NCBI GenBank assembly: GCA_038093975.1
Contig: JBBPTG010000004.1
Location: forward strand, 434,001 to 498,000
Source of the DNA: Chalciporus piperatus
Lineage: Eukaryota; Basidiomycota; Agaricomycetes; Boletales; Boletaceae
Direction of reading: 5' to 3'
DNA length: 64,000 bases
Under the pieces are notes generated by a model. It saw only the letters and a program-made list of their open reading frames with translations, was not told the DNA's origin and did not search any database. Positions 9,547 to 21,531 of this stretch are shown here, piece by piece (the stretch's first letter is position 1; each line of letters opens with the position of its first letter). Made by a program: the position numbers and the translations under genes.

Positions 9547-12063
9547 TCAGCACTTTGCCAGCACTAGACAAGTTCTCGAGGGTATGTAGACCTGCAACGC
9601 CTTTAGGTAAGTCGCGGCTTGCCCAGAGAATCCCAAATAAATCCTTGCCTGTGCCCAGTTTTTCCTCCCGTGCCATTCTTCGGGCGTCGTCCGATATTCA
9701 CCGTCCGATATCGCGCTTTCAAAGCCTCCGTATACCTTGTCATCGCTATTCAAGACGATCTTGTATGGACCTGCGACATCAACACCGACGCGGTAATCTT
9801 TGAATGATTTCGTGGGATGAAAGTTGAAGATGAACAAGAGACCGGCACGCTCATAAACAATCATCTTGTCGCCTTCATGCTTGAGGGAGACGTATGCCTT
9901 TCAAACGAGGTGTTACATCAACGAAAATACGCCATTAGCTGGTCATACCTGGGGCGCAGATAACCAGTTGTATTTGCTGTCCAGGTGGTTCATTGCAGCA
10001 TCGAAATCGTTCAGGTACTTGTAGCGCAGTAGAGGATCGTCCACAACGTTCCACTGGCGGCGTGCATATTGGAAAGAGTTGTTGTTACCCTCGCGAGGGA
10101 AATCAAGCCACTAGGCGACCCCAACGAGTCAGAGGTAGCACGATATACGCACGCAAATGCCTACCTCTGGGTGTCCAAACTCATTTCCCTCAAAGTTCAG
10201 ATAGGCCTCTCCTCCGAGCGAATGGACCAGCAACCTGAAAGAATGAATGATCGATCAAGAACACGTTTGGTCTGGCTCACCGTATCATTTTGTGCAGTGC
10301 AAGTCCACGAGCAATGACCAGTGTCATTGGCGTCAGGTTCGACATGTTGGTGTCTAGCATTACGACCCATCAGTCACACAATCATCATCGAGCTGGCAAA
10401 CCTACACATTTCCTTGTCCATCAACCAGAACGCGAGAGTCTTGTCACCAACGAGAGCTTGATCGTGGCTTTCAGCGTAAGCTACGCTCTTCTCCCCATGT
10501 CTACGATTCGTCAGGGTGTGCACGATATTGGCCATATCCCATTCGTCATCGGACTTGTGTTTCAGAAGTTTGATCCACATGTCGGGAACGGCCATGGACA
10601 AACGGTAATCAAAGCCAATACCACCCTGACTAACGGGGACGCAAAGAAGAGGCATGCCAGAAACATCCTCTGCAATCGTGATCACTGAAGGATAGAGTGT
10701 GTGCATAGCATCGTTGGCCTGTATCTCATCAATTGACATCAAAGACACAATGTGATATACTCACCAGCATCAGGTAAACGATCGCTTCGTCGTCTGCACC
10801 GGGGCCGTAGTACTCGTGGTATCCACCAGAGAACCCAGTCCCGATGCCATGGTGTACGTACATCATGCTAGTGACTCCGTCAAATCGGAAGCCATCGAAT
10901 TGATATTCCTCGATGTAGAATCGAAGGTTGCTAAGCAAGAACCTCAAAACTTCGTGCGAGCCATAGTTGAACAACCTGCTGTCCCAGAGTTCGTGGGATC
11001 CCCTGCTTCCTCCGTGGAAGTACTGATGATCGGTGCCATCAAAGGCATTCAATCCATCCAGAACGTTCTTCGAAGCATGAGAGTGCACGACATCGAGCAG
11101 GACGACGATACCCATGGCGTGAGCAGTGTCTATGAGTTCTCGAAGGTCCTCAGGGGTACCGCACCGGGAACTGGCAGCAAAGAAACTCGTGACTTGATAT
11201 CCAAAGGCTGGCAAAGCATCAATGGCTGTCTAAAATGTGCCGTGAAAAGAAACATACACGCATAATACGGGTGCTCCATAATCGCCATCAACTGAATAGT
11301 GTTGTATCCTAGCTTGTGTATCCGAGGAAGGATGTCCTTTGTGAACTCTTTGTAGGTCCCGACACGGTGCTCCGCTGTTGAGATACCGACATGAGCTTCG
11401 TATATCCTGATGGCCTCGGGTTTGGGAGGACGAGGATGTTTGAACTTGTAACGCTCCGCTGCAGGCGGGTTCCAGAATCGGGACTCGAACGTCTGAGACT
11501 GTGTCAAGTCTTGGGTGACGCGATGTATCCAGGCTGGTAATCTTTCGACTCGTGTACCAGTGGGCAAGATCATAGACACCTATCCCAAAGAATGGCCATT
11601 TAGCCACATGTACTTCAGCGTTTTTTCCCGACTCACCTTCAACTTGGAGTCATGCGCGATCGCAGGCTCGCCCGGGCCCTTGGGAGGCACAGTAATCTCC
11701 CAAATCCCATACTTTTGTTTCGTCATCGAATGGGAAATTCTGTTCCAGTTATCTGCAGAAACCCATCTCAGCATAGATTGCGCAGCCAACCAGGAATCAC
11801 TGACTGAAGTCCCCAATCAGATTTGCCTCCGTCGCATTTGGTGCCCACTCTCTGTACACCACTGTACCGTCCTCCTGGACTGTGAAACCCATCACATCAT
11901 AACCCCTTGTAAATTTTTCATATCCCCCTTCATGATCGAAAAAGGTGTCTTTCCACTGCTGGAATTGCTTGTGACGGCGCTCGATGACGGGAATGAAGGG
12001 CTCAAGGTAGCCATCGAGCTGGAGGGCCACTTTTGGATCGAACTGTGCAGACTGCTCAGTCAT
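9547..12063 (-). CDS. GLC3: 1,4-alpha-glucan (glycogen) branching enzyme
   Basis: Glycogen branching enzyme (GBE1/Glc3), GH13 family: cuts an alpha-1,4 glucan and rejoins it by an alpha-1,6 link in cytosolic glycogen synthesis. From ATG 12063 the CBM48 part reads [20 protein letters not shown]. The catalytic barrel shows [30 protein letters not shown] (nucleophile Asp), [12 protein letters not shown] (acid/base Glu) and [14 protein letters not shown]. The C-terminal beta domain reads [20 protein letters not shown] and ends [10 protein letters not shown]. Many short introns. The last candidate intron (9592-9648) would be GC-AG and is 57 nt without an in-frame stop; splicing it joins NWAQ to VYIPSRT as in homologues. 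A large open frame on the opposite strand at 11515-12120 is a shadow. Confidence 0.95.
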
Positions 12064-12283
12064 GGTTTGGCTGGGAGGTCAGAGATGAGAGAAAGGACCG
12101 AACATTTGTTTCACTTTTAGCTGTTGGTTGCGCCCTCTGAATTAACGGATTCTCGCTGATAATGACGTGGGGCTAGAGCGTCCCAAAAAAGGAAAGTCTC
12201 TCGGAATCAATGTCATTGTCACAAGTCTAGCTTTCAAGTTACTACAACAAACTCGTTATCGTTACTCTGGTCACCAGACTATG

Positions 12284-14820
12284 TTATCGTACCCAGCCCT
12301 GTCGTACCCCATATACAATCACATCCTTGGCAGACCTTGGGCCAGACGACGGTGCGACCGTTTTCCGACGACCTTTCTGCCCTTTCAGCGCGGAAGCAAC
12401 TGAATTGCCCAAAAGCCTTTCCATTTCCACTAGGCAAGTATAACACTCTTCCTCACCGTATCCTGTCGGGGATAGCGGTACACCTTCTCCCAAGGTCCGC
12501 TTACTGCTACCAGGAACCTTCAAACGCTTTTCGTGCAGCAGTTTGAGAACCAGATAGTGCAGCCACTAGAGGGTCGATGAGTTCCATCTTTTGCGAAACC
12601 ACATAAATCCTTACCATGACGTTGGTGATAGGCTGGTAAGATCTCCAGATATCACCATTAAGTTCTCTCATCATCCGATACACGTCGTACTGGTAGTCAC
12701 CTACACGTAAGGCGTTTAACCGTGACTGCACCAGCAAATGGAAGAGCCACTCACCTTCCCCCTCGAAGATATCGTCTTCCAAGGTTGTCCAATACGTCTT
12801 ATTGGAACCCTGGCCATGCGAAGCATCCATTCTAGACAAACCCAAGTCGATTATGGTGATCTGGACACCAAAACAAGTATCATCCATGGGAATTCTCGTC
12901 GTTGAGCCTTTATTCGATGACTTTCTGAGAGGAACATTCTTCACGAGAATTTGGCCCCAATGTAGGTCACGGTGCTTTTGGAAACACATCAGGTTGCGTC
13001 GAAAGCCTCGCATTCGAGCTTCTCACCTCAAATTTGACTAATTCCTCAGCTTGCCCAAGGGCCCTCGCCGCTTGCCAAAATATGCCACATGCTTGATGCC
13101 AGCCAGATTTTGAGGGGTTCTTGAATGTAAAAGATTCCAGGTCTGGCCCTCCATTCGGTAGTATAATGATTGCATAGACTTGCGTCAGCCCGAACGAATC
13201 TGCGATTGTCCACTCTCAGCAATCAGCTGTCAAGCAAACTTGTTAAAGCTTACCAGGTCGTATGCTTTCAGAGCCCTTCCGCTCGTTGTACTCATCCCAC
13301 AAATCTAACAGCAGGGATGGATACCTCCCTCTAACGACGTACGTTTTAAGAAGGTTCACGAATCCATTACAGAGTTCCCCAATTGCCCCGGTTACGACGA
13401 TTTCTTTCAAAACGTCCTTTGCGTCACTGGGAGCTGGTACTTCATCGTCATCCAGATGCGCTGGCTGTTCCTCATTCCGAATTGGAATTATCTTGAGGAC
13501 CACATCCCCGATACCGAACACCTCTGAGTACGACGCCTCTCCAATCTTGCGAAACCTTACATCTTCATCTTCTACGGAAGATTGGACGATAGGATCGAAC
13601 GGGAACGTTTCGATGAACGCGGAAAATTCGAACGGAGATTTCTGTGCACATTCGTTCAGAAGAGGTACAAGATAATCCGGCTGAGCATAGGTCAACCCGT
13701 CTGTTTCTGTGACGTCAGAAAGGTCCAACTCCGCGAGCTCTAGTGAGAGGTCTCCCTCCGTCGGAGTTGAAGGTGTGGGTGGAGGGCGTCGAAATATCGA
13801 TCGGCTCGAGTTACCACGTATCGGTGTTAGTTGTCGAGCCTTTGCTATCGGAAGAGCGAGAAGCGATGGGTGTGGTTGAAATGACGGAGCTAGGATCGTA
13901 GATTTTCGCGGGGGTGTCAGAGCTTGGGAATGGGGTGGACTTGGAGGTGGGTTAGCGGCAACCTTTGGCTTTCGGTGTGGCGCAGCTGGAATCACCACCT
14001 CCACGCGTAATGACTTTGATCTCAAAAGTGATTTTGCAGGACGGGAGGGAGATGTTTTGGTTATAGCGGCCTCTGTTTCGGAGTCATCAGAGGAAATCGC
14101 AATGACCCTGGGTTTCCGCTTAGATGGTCTAGCAACCGGTTTGGGCGGAGGTTCCTCCGGATCACTATCATCGCTGATGGCGATAGGTGGAGGACTCGGC
14201 GGTAACGCTTTGAGAATGCTCTTGCCCTTCGGAGGTGCAGCGCGCGCGGGGTTCGTTTGAACCTCCGTATGGGATAGACGCCGCTCCTGGGTCACCCGAC
14301 TTCCATGTTCATCAAGAACGATGATGTCGACAGCAATAACAGGGGAACGCGGCTTGAGGCTCGTATGCGTGCTTGCTTTGACCACAGCCGCTTTAGATTT
14401 TCCCTTTACTAGGGCAGCCGGTTGGTCATGCGACGGGGTGCCATTAAGGCGAAGGGGTGTAAGAGGCTGGCGGACGTGAGCACTAGGCTCTAGCTTGGAT
14501 AGTATTCGTTTCGCGGGAGCCTCCCGAGGTACGCTTCCCTTCAAAGCCCTGCTGTGGGCAGGAGCCGAGGGTAGTTTCCTCGGTGAGCGGGTACTGGTAG
14601 GACGGCTGGTTCTGCGATGGACGACTCGAGGTTTGGCGGGTGAGATGATGATCGCGTTCTCCCGCTTGATTTGTCGAGGACGCTGGGGGGTTGCCTCATC
14701 CTCAGATGAAGCAGGTGAACTGTTGTCCACCGGTTCTTGGTCTCGTCGATCGGAGACATTGACGATGCGAGAACTTCGCCGACCATAGGAGAGTACTTGC
14801 TTCGTCCTTGTCCCGAGCAT
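12284..14820 (-). CDS. HRK1: haspin-type serine/threonine protein kinase
   Basis: Haspin kinase, which phosphorylates histone H3 Thr3 at centromeres in mitosis and helps recruit the chromosomal passenger complex. From ATG 14820, about 400 residues are disordered, basic and full of SP/TP sites (for example TSRPTSTRSPRKLPSAP), as in other haspins. The atypical kinase domain follows: FRKIGEASYSEVFGIGDVVLKI (Gly-rich loop, Lys), the insert-bearing N-lobe, HRDLHWGQILV (catalytic loop) and IIDLGLSRMD. The replacement of the usual DFG by DLG with this loop is haspin-like. The C-terminal extension ends GVRQGWVR. The first exon is a single open frame of over 500 codons; the kinase C-lobe is split by short introns. 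It shares a 222-bp divergent promoter with PSF2. Confidence 0.92.
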
Positions 14821-15042
14821 CTATGTGATAGGGTTGTGTGTAGCTGCAATGTATGTGGGGTATGGGGTATAAGAGAAAGAGATCCGTGGCTGTCTCGCTG
14901 AGTTTGTCTGTGATGTCCAGGTCGTGGGGTATTGTTGAGATCTATGTTTGAATGTCATCTGCCGCTTAACGCGTGTACGCGACTGATCACGTGCAACTCA
15001 ATGATATACCTGATCCTCTTTCCAATATCATATATATCATTC
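14821..15042. promoter_or_regulatory. shared haspin/PSF2 divergent promoter with MCB-like box
   Basis: Only 222 bp separate the haspin ATG (minus strand, 14820) from the PSF2 ATG (plus strand, 15043). A perfect ACGCGT box lies at 14969-14974, with a second ACGCGA core a few bases on (14977-14982). ACGCGT is the MluI cell-cycle box bound by MBF-type factors that drive G1/S genes in yeasts. Its use in this fungus is inferred. Confidence 0.45.
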
Positions 15043-15817
15043 ATGGCCCTTCCACAATCCCTACGGGTGTCTATCACCCCACCTGAAATAGAGCTCATCG
15101 CGTCGGAACATTTGGTCGAGATAGTCCCATTGATCGCGATGGAGAAAACAGCCTTCATTTCGGTTCACCGATACCCCCTTGTTGTCGTCACGACTCATCT
15201 GACGCGCTGTCCAGGGTGCATACGGGCCATTACGCCCCCCAAATAAATGTCGAATACCGCTTTGGATGGCCACCAATCTGAAGCTGAAGAAGAAGTGCCA
15301 CATCGTCCCTCCCGATTGGCTTTCCGTTGGTGAGCATACCACAAACATGTCTTTGTCCGAGTCGCGCTTCATGCATGTATCAGAGTTCTTGCAAGATAGA
15401 TTGTCCGAAGAAACGAGTCAAATTGAGTTCAGTCGTCTGCCCTTTCGTTTTGCAGAGATCGCCAAGGTCATTCTTGACGTGTATGGCGTTCCGACTCTTT
15501 CGCGTCTACGCTTTCTGACCTCATGCTAGGGCATCCGACGACGTGCAGAATGCAGACAAAATCAGATCTCTACTGAAAGATCTACGGGAAGCGCGCCAAT
15601 CTAAAAGTCGAGACGGTTTGAGCCAAATCGATCACAGCGAGCTGAGTGTACGTTTCCACACCTTGGCGATCGCACCATGCTGAATACTCGGTTTCACTAG
15701 TTACCGAACCTGTGCTCCATGGAGATAAACGAAATCAGACCCGTCTTCGTGCGAGCCATGGATGTTTTCACCCAGCTCAAGGGACAGCCTGAGGCTATTA
15801 ATGAGAATGCTATATGA
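15043..15817 (+). CDS. PSF2: GINS complex subunit Psf2
   Basis: Psf2 subunit of the GINS complex, part of the Cdc45-MCM-GINS replicative helicase. The gene is invisible as one frame; five exons separated by introns 15163-15214, 15330-15383, 15481-15529 and 15648-15700 join to exactly 188 codons, close to human PSF2 (185). Joined motifs: SITPPEIELIASEHLVEIVP, GAYGPLRPPNKCRIPLWMAT, LKKKCHIVPPDWL, ASDDVQNADKIRSLLKDLRE and LPNLCSMEINEIRP. All introns have GT-AG ends. The start is the only ATG giving the conserved N-terminus. It converges on the YVC1-like gene, with 171 bp between stops. Confidence 0.93.
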
Positions 15818-15988
15818 GCCACCTCGACCTGCTCATCCGCCCACGCATCCTCGGGCCTTCTTTTCCAACAAGCAGTGGAACTGTATCCGGCGTACCTCAA
15901 TTGACGCCATTAACACAAACGAGTTGATCATTCACAAGACATGCAGGGCCCACATAGGTACACGGTACAAGTTGGGGGCCAAGAGACA

Positions 15989-18900
15989 TTACACACCGGT
16001 CCGGAGTTGGTGAATCCTCTCAGTCAGAACGTGGAGACTCTCATGGATATCTGACAACTCCTTCAATATTGTCGTCTCAGTGGACTACAACGAGGTCATG
16101 TCAAGGACAATAAATCTTAGTGTTATAGATGTACTTACCTGGGCCGTGTTCGGGAAATTTCTGACCAGATCCTTGAAGGGCACCTTGCTAATTTGCAAAC
16201 CTTGTTCTGCGTCAGGCCCTTCGACCACAGGATCGATGATCGCTGGGTTTTCGGTATCGAGTTCCTCTCCTTGATTAAACCACTGCATCACCCACGATCG
16301 GCGCGTAGACGAGGCTTCGAACAAAGCGATAGCACAGAGCGGAACGAAGAAAACGACCCTCATGGCGATTCGATTCACCTAACCAGAATAATGTTAACTA
16401 GAACGGACGGAAGGCTTCTCGTGTGCTCACTTTCGCGTAGGATTTTTGTGAGAGTCCACAAATCCTGAGAAATTTTGTCAGTTCATTGGGGCCGATGAAT
16501 GCCTGAGGCGGCCTTACTCAAGAGGCGCGATGAATACCATCTCGAAAAGATTGAAAGGTGCAGGATACACAAAGGAATCTGGCGCTCTGATCATGGCAAC
16601 CGTTTTCGAAGCAAAGAACGCCATATATTCAGCTTCCGCATCACCGACAACCTAGTAATAATTCATCAGAAGACGAACCCCAAAATACGAGGCGTGGGAT
16701 GTACGTACGTCTGAGTAGGCAGAGGCGAAGAGGGAGATAAGGACGTTCAATAGAATCAGTGCCGTCGAGAGGTTCCAGCTAGGTACGAGGCCTGTGAGCA
16801 AAGAAATCAAAACCATTACCGGTCGGTGCTTACAGGTAGTACAGAACCAAGCCAACAGGACTAGTGGAGAAAGAGATTGAATAAGTGGTTCCTTCCCGAG
16901 CCAACGTAAGACCCTGACCTGTTTGCGAATCTGTCATAGTTCGGAGACCTGGCTCAGGAACATCAGACAACCCAAATATGCGTTACCAAATGAAAGAAGT
17001 TACTGGAGGAGACTTTGTAATAGAACATTGATGACCTGAAAAATGGATTAAAACGATGCCTGTAGCCAAGATATGAAAATCACGGCTCACAATTGATGTG
17101 CCCTCGACCGCACCATCTGCAGCATCTAGAGCATACATAGCCTGCGCGAACCCAGCACCTAAGAGACACAGTAGCTAGAGGTTGAAGTTTATTTAACTCT
17201 CAACCGTGCAACACCTTGCATCGTGCGTACCGCAAAGAAGATCCCAGACTCCTGCAACATACGCGCAACGCAAATTTGCATAGTACCCATATACCTGTAC
17301 ATGAATCGTAAGAAAATCATGGTATGGGGGAAGAAGTTCTGTGCTCTTACTGGTAGCCGTCGAATATCGTCACGAGTTCTGCATGCGTGTGAGTGAGAAG
17401 CTTTCAAGATACAGAACGGGAACCTCACTCATCCTGAATAATGAGGACATTCTGTTACACCTGCGTCGAAACGATAGATGGACGGGCTTACCAGATGAAC
17501 GGGGCCACAAAGCTGAGAACCTGGAAACTCTTCAACCTCAAATCACTCGCTTGGCTATCCGATGCTTCCAAGCCAGCAATACGCAATATGAATGCGACCA
17601 AAAGTAGAGTGTTTGTGATGAATGCGACCACATTCCAAAATCCGAATGAGCGCAAAGAGGCGTAATCGATGAGTTTGTACCACTGTCAGTGTAAATCAAA
17701 CTCATTAGGGCACATCCTGTTGCCTGGGATAATGCTTACTTTATACATATCTTTGAAATTGAATCGATCAGTAAGGCTAACACTAAATGCAAGTACTAGT
17801 AGAGAATCACCTTCACAGCAGAAAGCGAGCGCCATGATATATAGCACATACTCCCAGTTGTCAAGAGAGACGTGGTCTGGGTTAAGTCGCTCAATGGGCT
17901 CTCTCACTGTGCGGCCCAGGGGATCAGCGCAATATTAGGCCAGCAAGTCGGTTCTTACCAGCTCGAGAATACACGATCAAAAAAACAAACCAGACGATAA
18001 TCCGAAAGATGTTCTGAAATCTGCAACCCCAGTGAGTCTGACGAAGGCAAATGTGGAAACATACTTACCGAGGTACTGACATGCGCGCGGGATCGAGGTG
18101 ACTCCAAAAGTCTCGGAGTTGAGACTTGTAGAAAGGTATGTCTGGAGAAGCGTCAGGAAAGGTAGGGTGAGCTGAACGGGTAAACCTACATTGAATATCG
18201 TCATTCTCATCAATGGATTGAATCAGTTCACCGTTCCAGAGTGAGTTCACAACTAGAGGAGAAAATTTTAGCCTCCAAACCACGACCGCCTGAGACACTG
18301 ACCGTCCTGAACCTCGCTCGAGGACAAAAATGTTGTGCTACAACATAAATGACAAGCATTTCGACACCAAGAATTGAGAAACGCACCAATGATGGTCGAC
18401 GGCAACTTCGAGTGCACTTGAGGCTTCGCTAATATCGCCGTCGTTCTCCCTATACCTGTACCTGTTGGTGATCATCGGCACGACTCGATCCAACGGTGTT
18501 TGATGCATGATTCTTCGCGCCAGCACCTCGCAGGTGACGGCTGCAAAGTTCATCAACATTGGCCACCCAAACGTCCGGAAGGAAATACGTACAACGACCA
18601 ACATTTTCACCGTGGTCAGCAGGATTGCGGTGCGCATCTCGAAGGAACTCGACATGTGCTCGAAGGAGGCAGTAGGGGAGCTAAATCAATGCCAGCCAAT
18701 GCCATTCATATCCACTGATATACCCATGAGCTGATGGTAGGCCTACCGCGTCCCCAAAGTCGCCTGCGGCCTCCATGTAGGCGAATATCACCTGTGGGGT
18801 GATGATTCGGTTCGTAGGATCATTGATAGCCTTCACATTGACTTCGAGAGGGAGAAGTCTCAGTGTCAGTGCACGCAAACGTTTGATAAGTTCTGTGAAT

Positions 18901-19023
18901 TCGCGTCATCCCGGAGCCTTCCATAGACATGAATTTGTACACACTTGTGAGGGTATCTGGAGATGGTTTCTTCCGTTCAGAAACCATCCGGGCATGTTCG
19001 TCGTCCTCGCTGTCGTTGAACAT
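15989..19023 (-). CDS. YVC1: YVC1-like TRP-type vacuolar cation channel
   Basis: Fungal TRP channel of the Yvc1/TRPY type, which releases Ca2+ from the vacuole on osmotic or mechanical stimulation. From ATG 19023 the N-terminus reads MFNDSEDDEHARMV, then after the first intron KLIKRLRALTLRLLPLEV, ITPQVIFAYMEAAGDFGDA and LPYCLLRAHVEFLRDAHRNP, all conserved in the family. Several hydrophobic exons follow; one includes LSTALILLNVLISLFASAYS (a pore-lining helix), then EYMAFFASKTVAMIRAPDSF and PFNLFEMVFIAPLE. The C-terminal tail ends in a coiled-coil-like helix SDIHESLHVLTERIHQLR before TAA at 15989-15991. A dozen or more short introns are needed and not every border was fixed. Confidence 0.85.
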
Positions 19024-19125
19024 TCTTCAACTAATGTCGTTTCCGAGTCGTTGTAGGTTGTTACACCTTGGCCAACTCGGTGCGTGGCTGTGTGACAGAC
19101 ACGACTCTCATCTTATCCACGAACG

Positions 19126-19821
19126 ATGCCCGTCAGTATACAGCGATGCCAATGACTGTAGTGGCACTGATCATGTCCGCGTCCAGGCATATCACTCATC
19201 CTTGAACCAAGTAGACGATCCCAGACAAGTGGGCAACATGTCCATCCTGCCCGTCAAGACCAAAATCCGTGGTCCAGCAGCAGTCGGTATGTTTTCCAAC
19301 CCCACATACTGAATCTTCAACCAAGACGCGTTTTCAGCCGATCCTGAACAAGCTGATATCATTGACGAAACACTTGACCTCTTCCGAGCAAATTCACTCT
19401 TTCGCAACTTTGAAATCAAGGGTCCTGCGGATCGTCTGCTCATCGTGCTCATCCTCTTTGTCTCAGACTGTCTAGCGAAGATCGGTACAGCCAAGACTGT
19501 CCCGACACAGATAGAAGCTTCTAAGATGCTGAACACTCTTTCTGTGGACAACTTTCCTATCCCTGGTGACGCCAACTTTGCGCTGAACTCGCATTACGCT
19601 CCCCCAGGAAACCGAGCAGACGCGGGTAAGATTTGGAGATCAATTTAAACCACCACACGTTAACCGCTTGAATAGACTATCTCCGTACCTACCTGACGCA
19701 GGTCCGTCAAGAACTAGCTGCGCGACTAGTGGAACGATTGTATGCAGATGGTAGCGGGAAGCCAAGCAAGTGGTGGATGGCCTTCCAGAAGAGACGATTC
19801 ATGAACCGCAGCTTGGGTTGA
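19126..19821 (+). CDS. ARC18: Arp2/3 complex subunit 3 (ARPC3, p21-Arc)
   Basis: Subunit 3 of the Arp2/3 actin-nucleating complex, working at cortical patches and in endocytosis. Four exons split by introns 19132-19186, 19287-19337 and 19626-19675 join to 179 codons, against 178 in human ARPC3. The first exon is only six bases (ATG CCC), spliced to GCATATCACTC to give MPAYHSS, the conserved start. Other motifs: GNMSILPVKTKIRGPA, DIIDETLDLFRANSLFRNFE, KGPADRLLIVLILFVSDCL and KPSKWWMAFQKRRFMNRSL. The six-base exon means automated annotation may miss the start. Only 102 bp separate it from the divergent channel gene. Confidence 0.93.
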
Positions 19822-19874
19822 TGAATCATTGCAGCATCGAGCATCTCTGTATTAATCCTGGACTCCGCGATATA

Positions 19875-21390
19875 CTAGTGGTTTTTCCTTTCATTAGGAT
19901 TTTTCCTCCCGTAGCCAATCTTTGGCATGCCGTCTTTGCCTCCTGGCTTCCCCTTCGTCGGGCCACCGAGTATCCCTGGTATCCAGTCGGGATCTGACCA
20001 GCTGCCTACAGCAACGCCACCTTCACCACCTCTATCCACGAGTCCCTTGATCATTCGCTGCTCTTCTCGTTCTCTCTTGCCGTCTGCTCGCTTTTTGGCA
20101 CGCATATAGTCCAGTTGATCTTCGCGAAGAATTAGGCCTTCCCCTGGGCCTGTCTTGGCAGACCCAGGCTTAGGAGCCGGTATCGCGTACTTGCTTCCGC
20201 GCAACTTGTATTGGAAGTTCTTTTTGAGATGGATCTCCATGACGGGAGCATCTGAAGCGGCGTCCGGAGAGGAAAGTGTCACCGATGCTCTCATCAATGT
20301 TGGATTTCCGCATGAAGGACAGAATTGCTTCGAGTTGTCCTTGCAGATTCTGGATGACGGTGATTAACCTGAATTCGAAATGTGGCGACTGGACTCACTT
20401 GAAGCAAGCGTGACATCGGAGGACCCATGTCTTCACTTTTTGTATTCGTTTACCTTCTGTGCCCACTAGCGTCAACCCCATTTGAAGCAGAACGTTTTGC
20501 ATGGCAAAATCGGCAGTCATGCAACCAGCCAAAACTTGTTCTTCGTCGGCTCGCCGTTTTTTTTTCAGATCGTCAGCCGATGAAGGAAGGAGGTCAAGAG
20601 CCATGGACTTGTGCAACGCGACGTTGTCAGGAGTTATCCACTCTCCTTCCCCATCGTCTTCATCGCTTGGATCGTCGAAAAGCGGTGTTTCAGGCGTTGG
20701 TTTTGGAGCAGTATTGGAGCTGGTTTCGTCTTTTTTGTTTTCAGGATGAGGACTATCTGAGGGATTTTCTACTGATAGGCCTTCTGTTGCGCGAGTAAGA
20801 TCATCCACGTCCTCGGCTGTGAGGGATTGTGTCAACGATGGCTGAGAGGAATCAATCTGCTCCGCTTCTGCAGACGGAACTGGGGGGGAATCCTGCGCAT
20901 CACCATCACCTTGACCAGGTGCATGTGTTGATACCTCTCCGTTTACAGACTACGACCTGGCGGTAAGAAATCATCTGCAATAAATCTACACAAACACTTG
21001 CCTCCTTCCGGCTCTCCAGTAGCGCTTTTTCCTCCGCATGCAGTGTATGGGTCAGGGCGATGACACAAATATCCGCGTGGGACAAGACAGCATAATCACC
21101 CGTCTTTTTCGCGAGCTGAATCACTGGGGACGGCCCGGTGAGCAGAACAGGAGTGAGCACGGGACCTGGTAAAAACAACCTTGAGCGAGTGATGCAGGAT
21201 TAGGATTCCGGATGTTGACTCGGACACCCGTGGAGAGCCCCAGCTGCTCAAAGTGTTCCCGTGCACGTTTATCTTTGAGTTCGTCCAATACTTGGGGGAC
21301 GGTGAGGTATGTCTCTGCTAGTCCGCGAATAGGAGAGAGAGAGAGAAGGGGTCCCGAATCCAGGACCAGGTTTTTGCATCGTTGGGACAT
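19875..21390 (-). CDS. NOB1: 20S pre-rRNA D-site endonuclease Nob1
   Basis: Nob1, the endonuclease that makes the 3' end of 18S rRNA in cytoplasmic pre-40S particles. The N-terminal PIN domain reads NLVLDSGPLLSLSPIRGLAE (acidic metal ligand), TVPQVLDELKDKRARE, then DYAVLSHADICVIALTHTL with further conserved acids. An acidic disordered linker follows. The zinc ribbon is split by an intron: VLRCHACFK joins DNSKQFCPSCGNPTL, giving four Cys. The C-terminus has FQYKLRGSKYAIPAPKPG and the basic tail YGRKNPNERKNH. The start chosen is ATG 21390 (MSQRCKNLVLD); an in-frame ATG lies 27 codons upstream. It is divergent from LEU2 by 141 bp and nearly abuts ARPC3 (53 bp between stops). Confidence 0.93.
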
Positions 21391-21531
21391 GGTGTAGAGT
21401 AAAGGCGAGTTACAAGCCAGGTGACGATCTAATCTAACCGTGAGAACTGGCAGTGATCTTCGGCCGATCATGTACGTTACTTATAGACGGCAAGATAGAC
21501 GGACAGAATCCATATCGATATCATCTCAGCC

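Noticed and set aside
11515..12120. 201-codon plus-strand open frame
   Set aside because: Antisense to the conserved first exons of glycogen branching enzyme; no family match.
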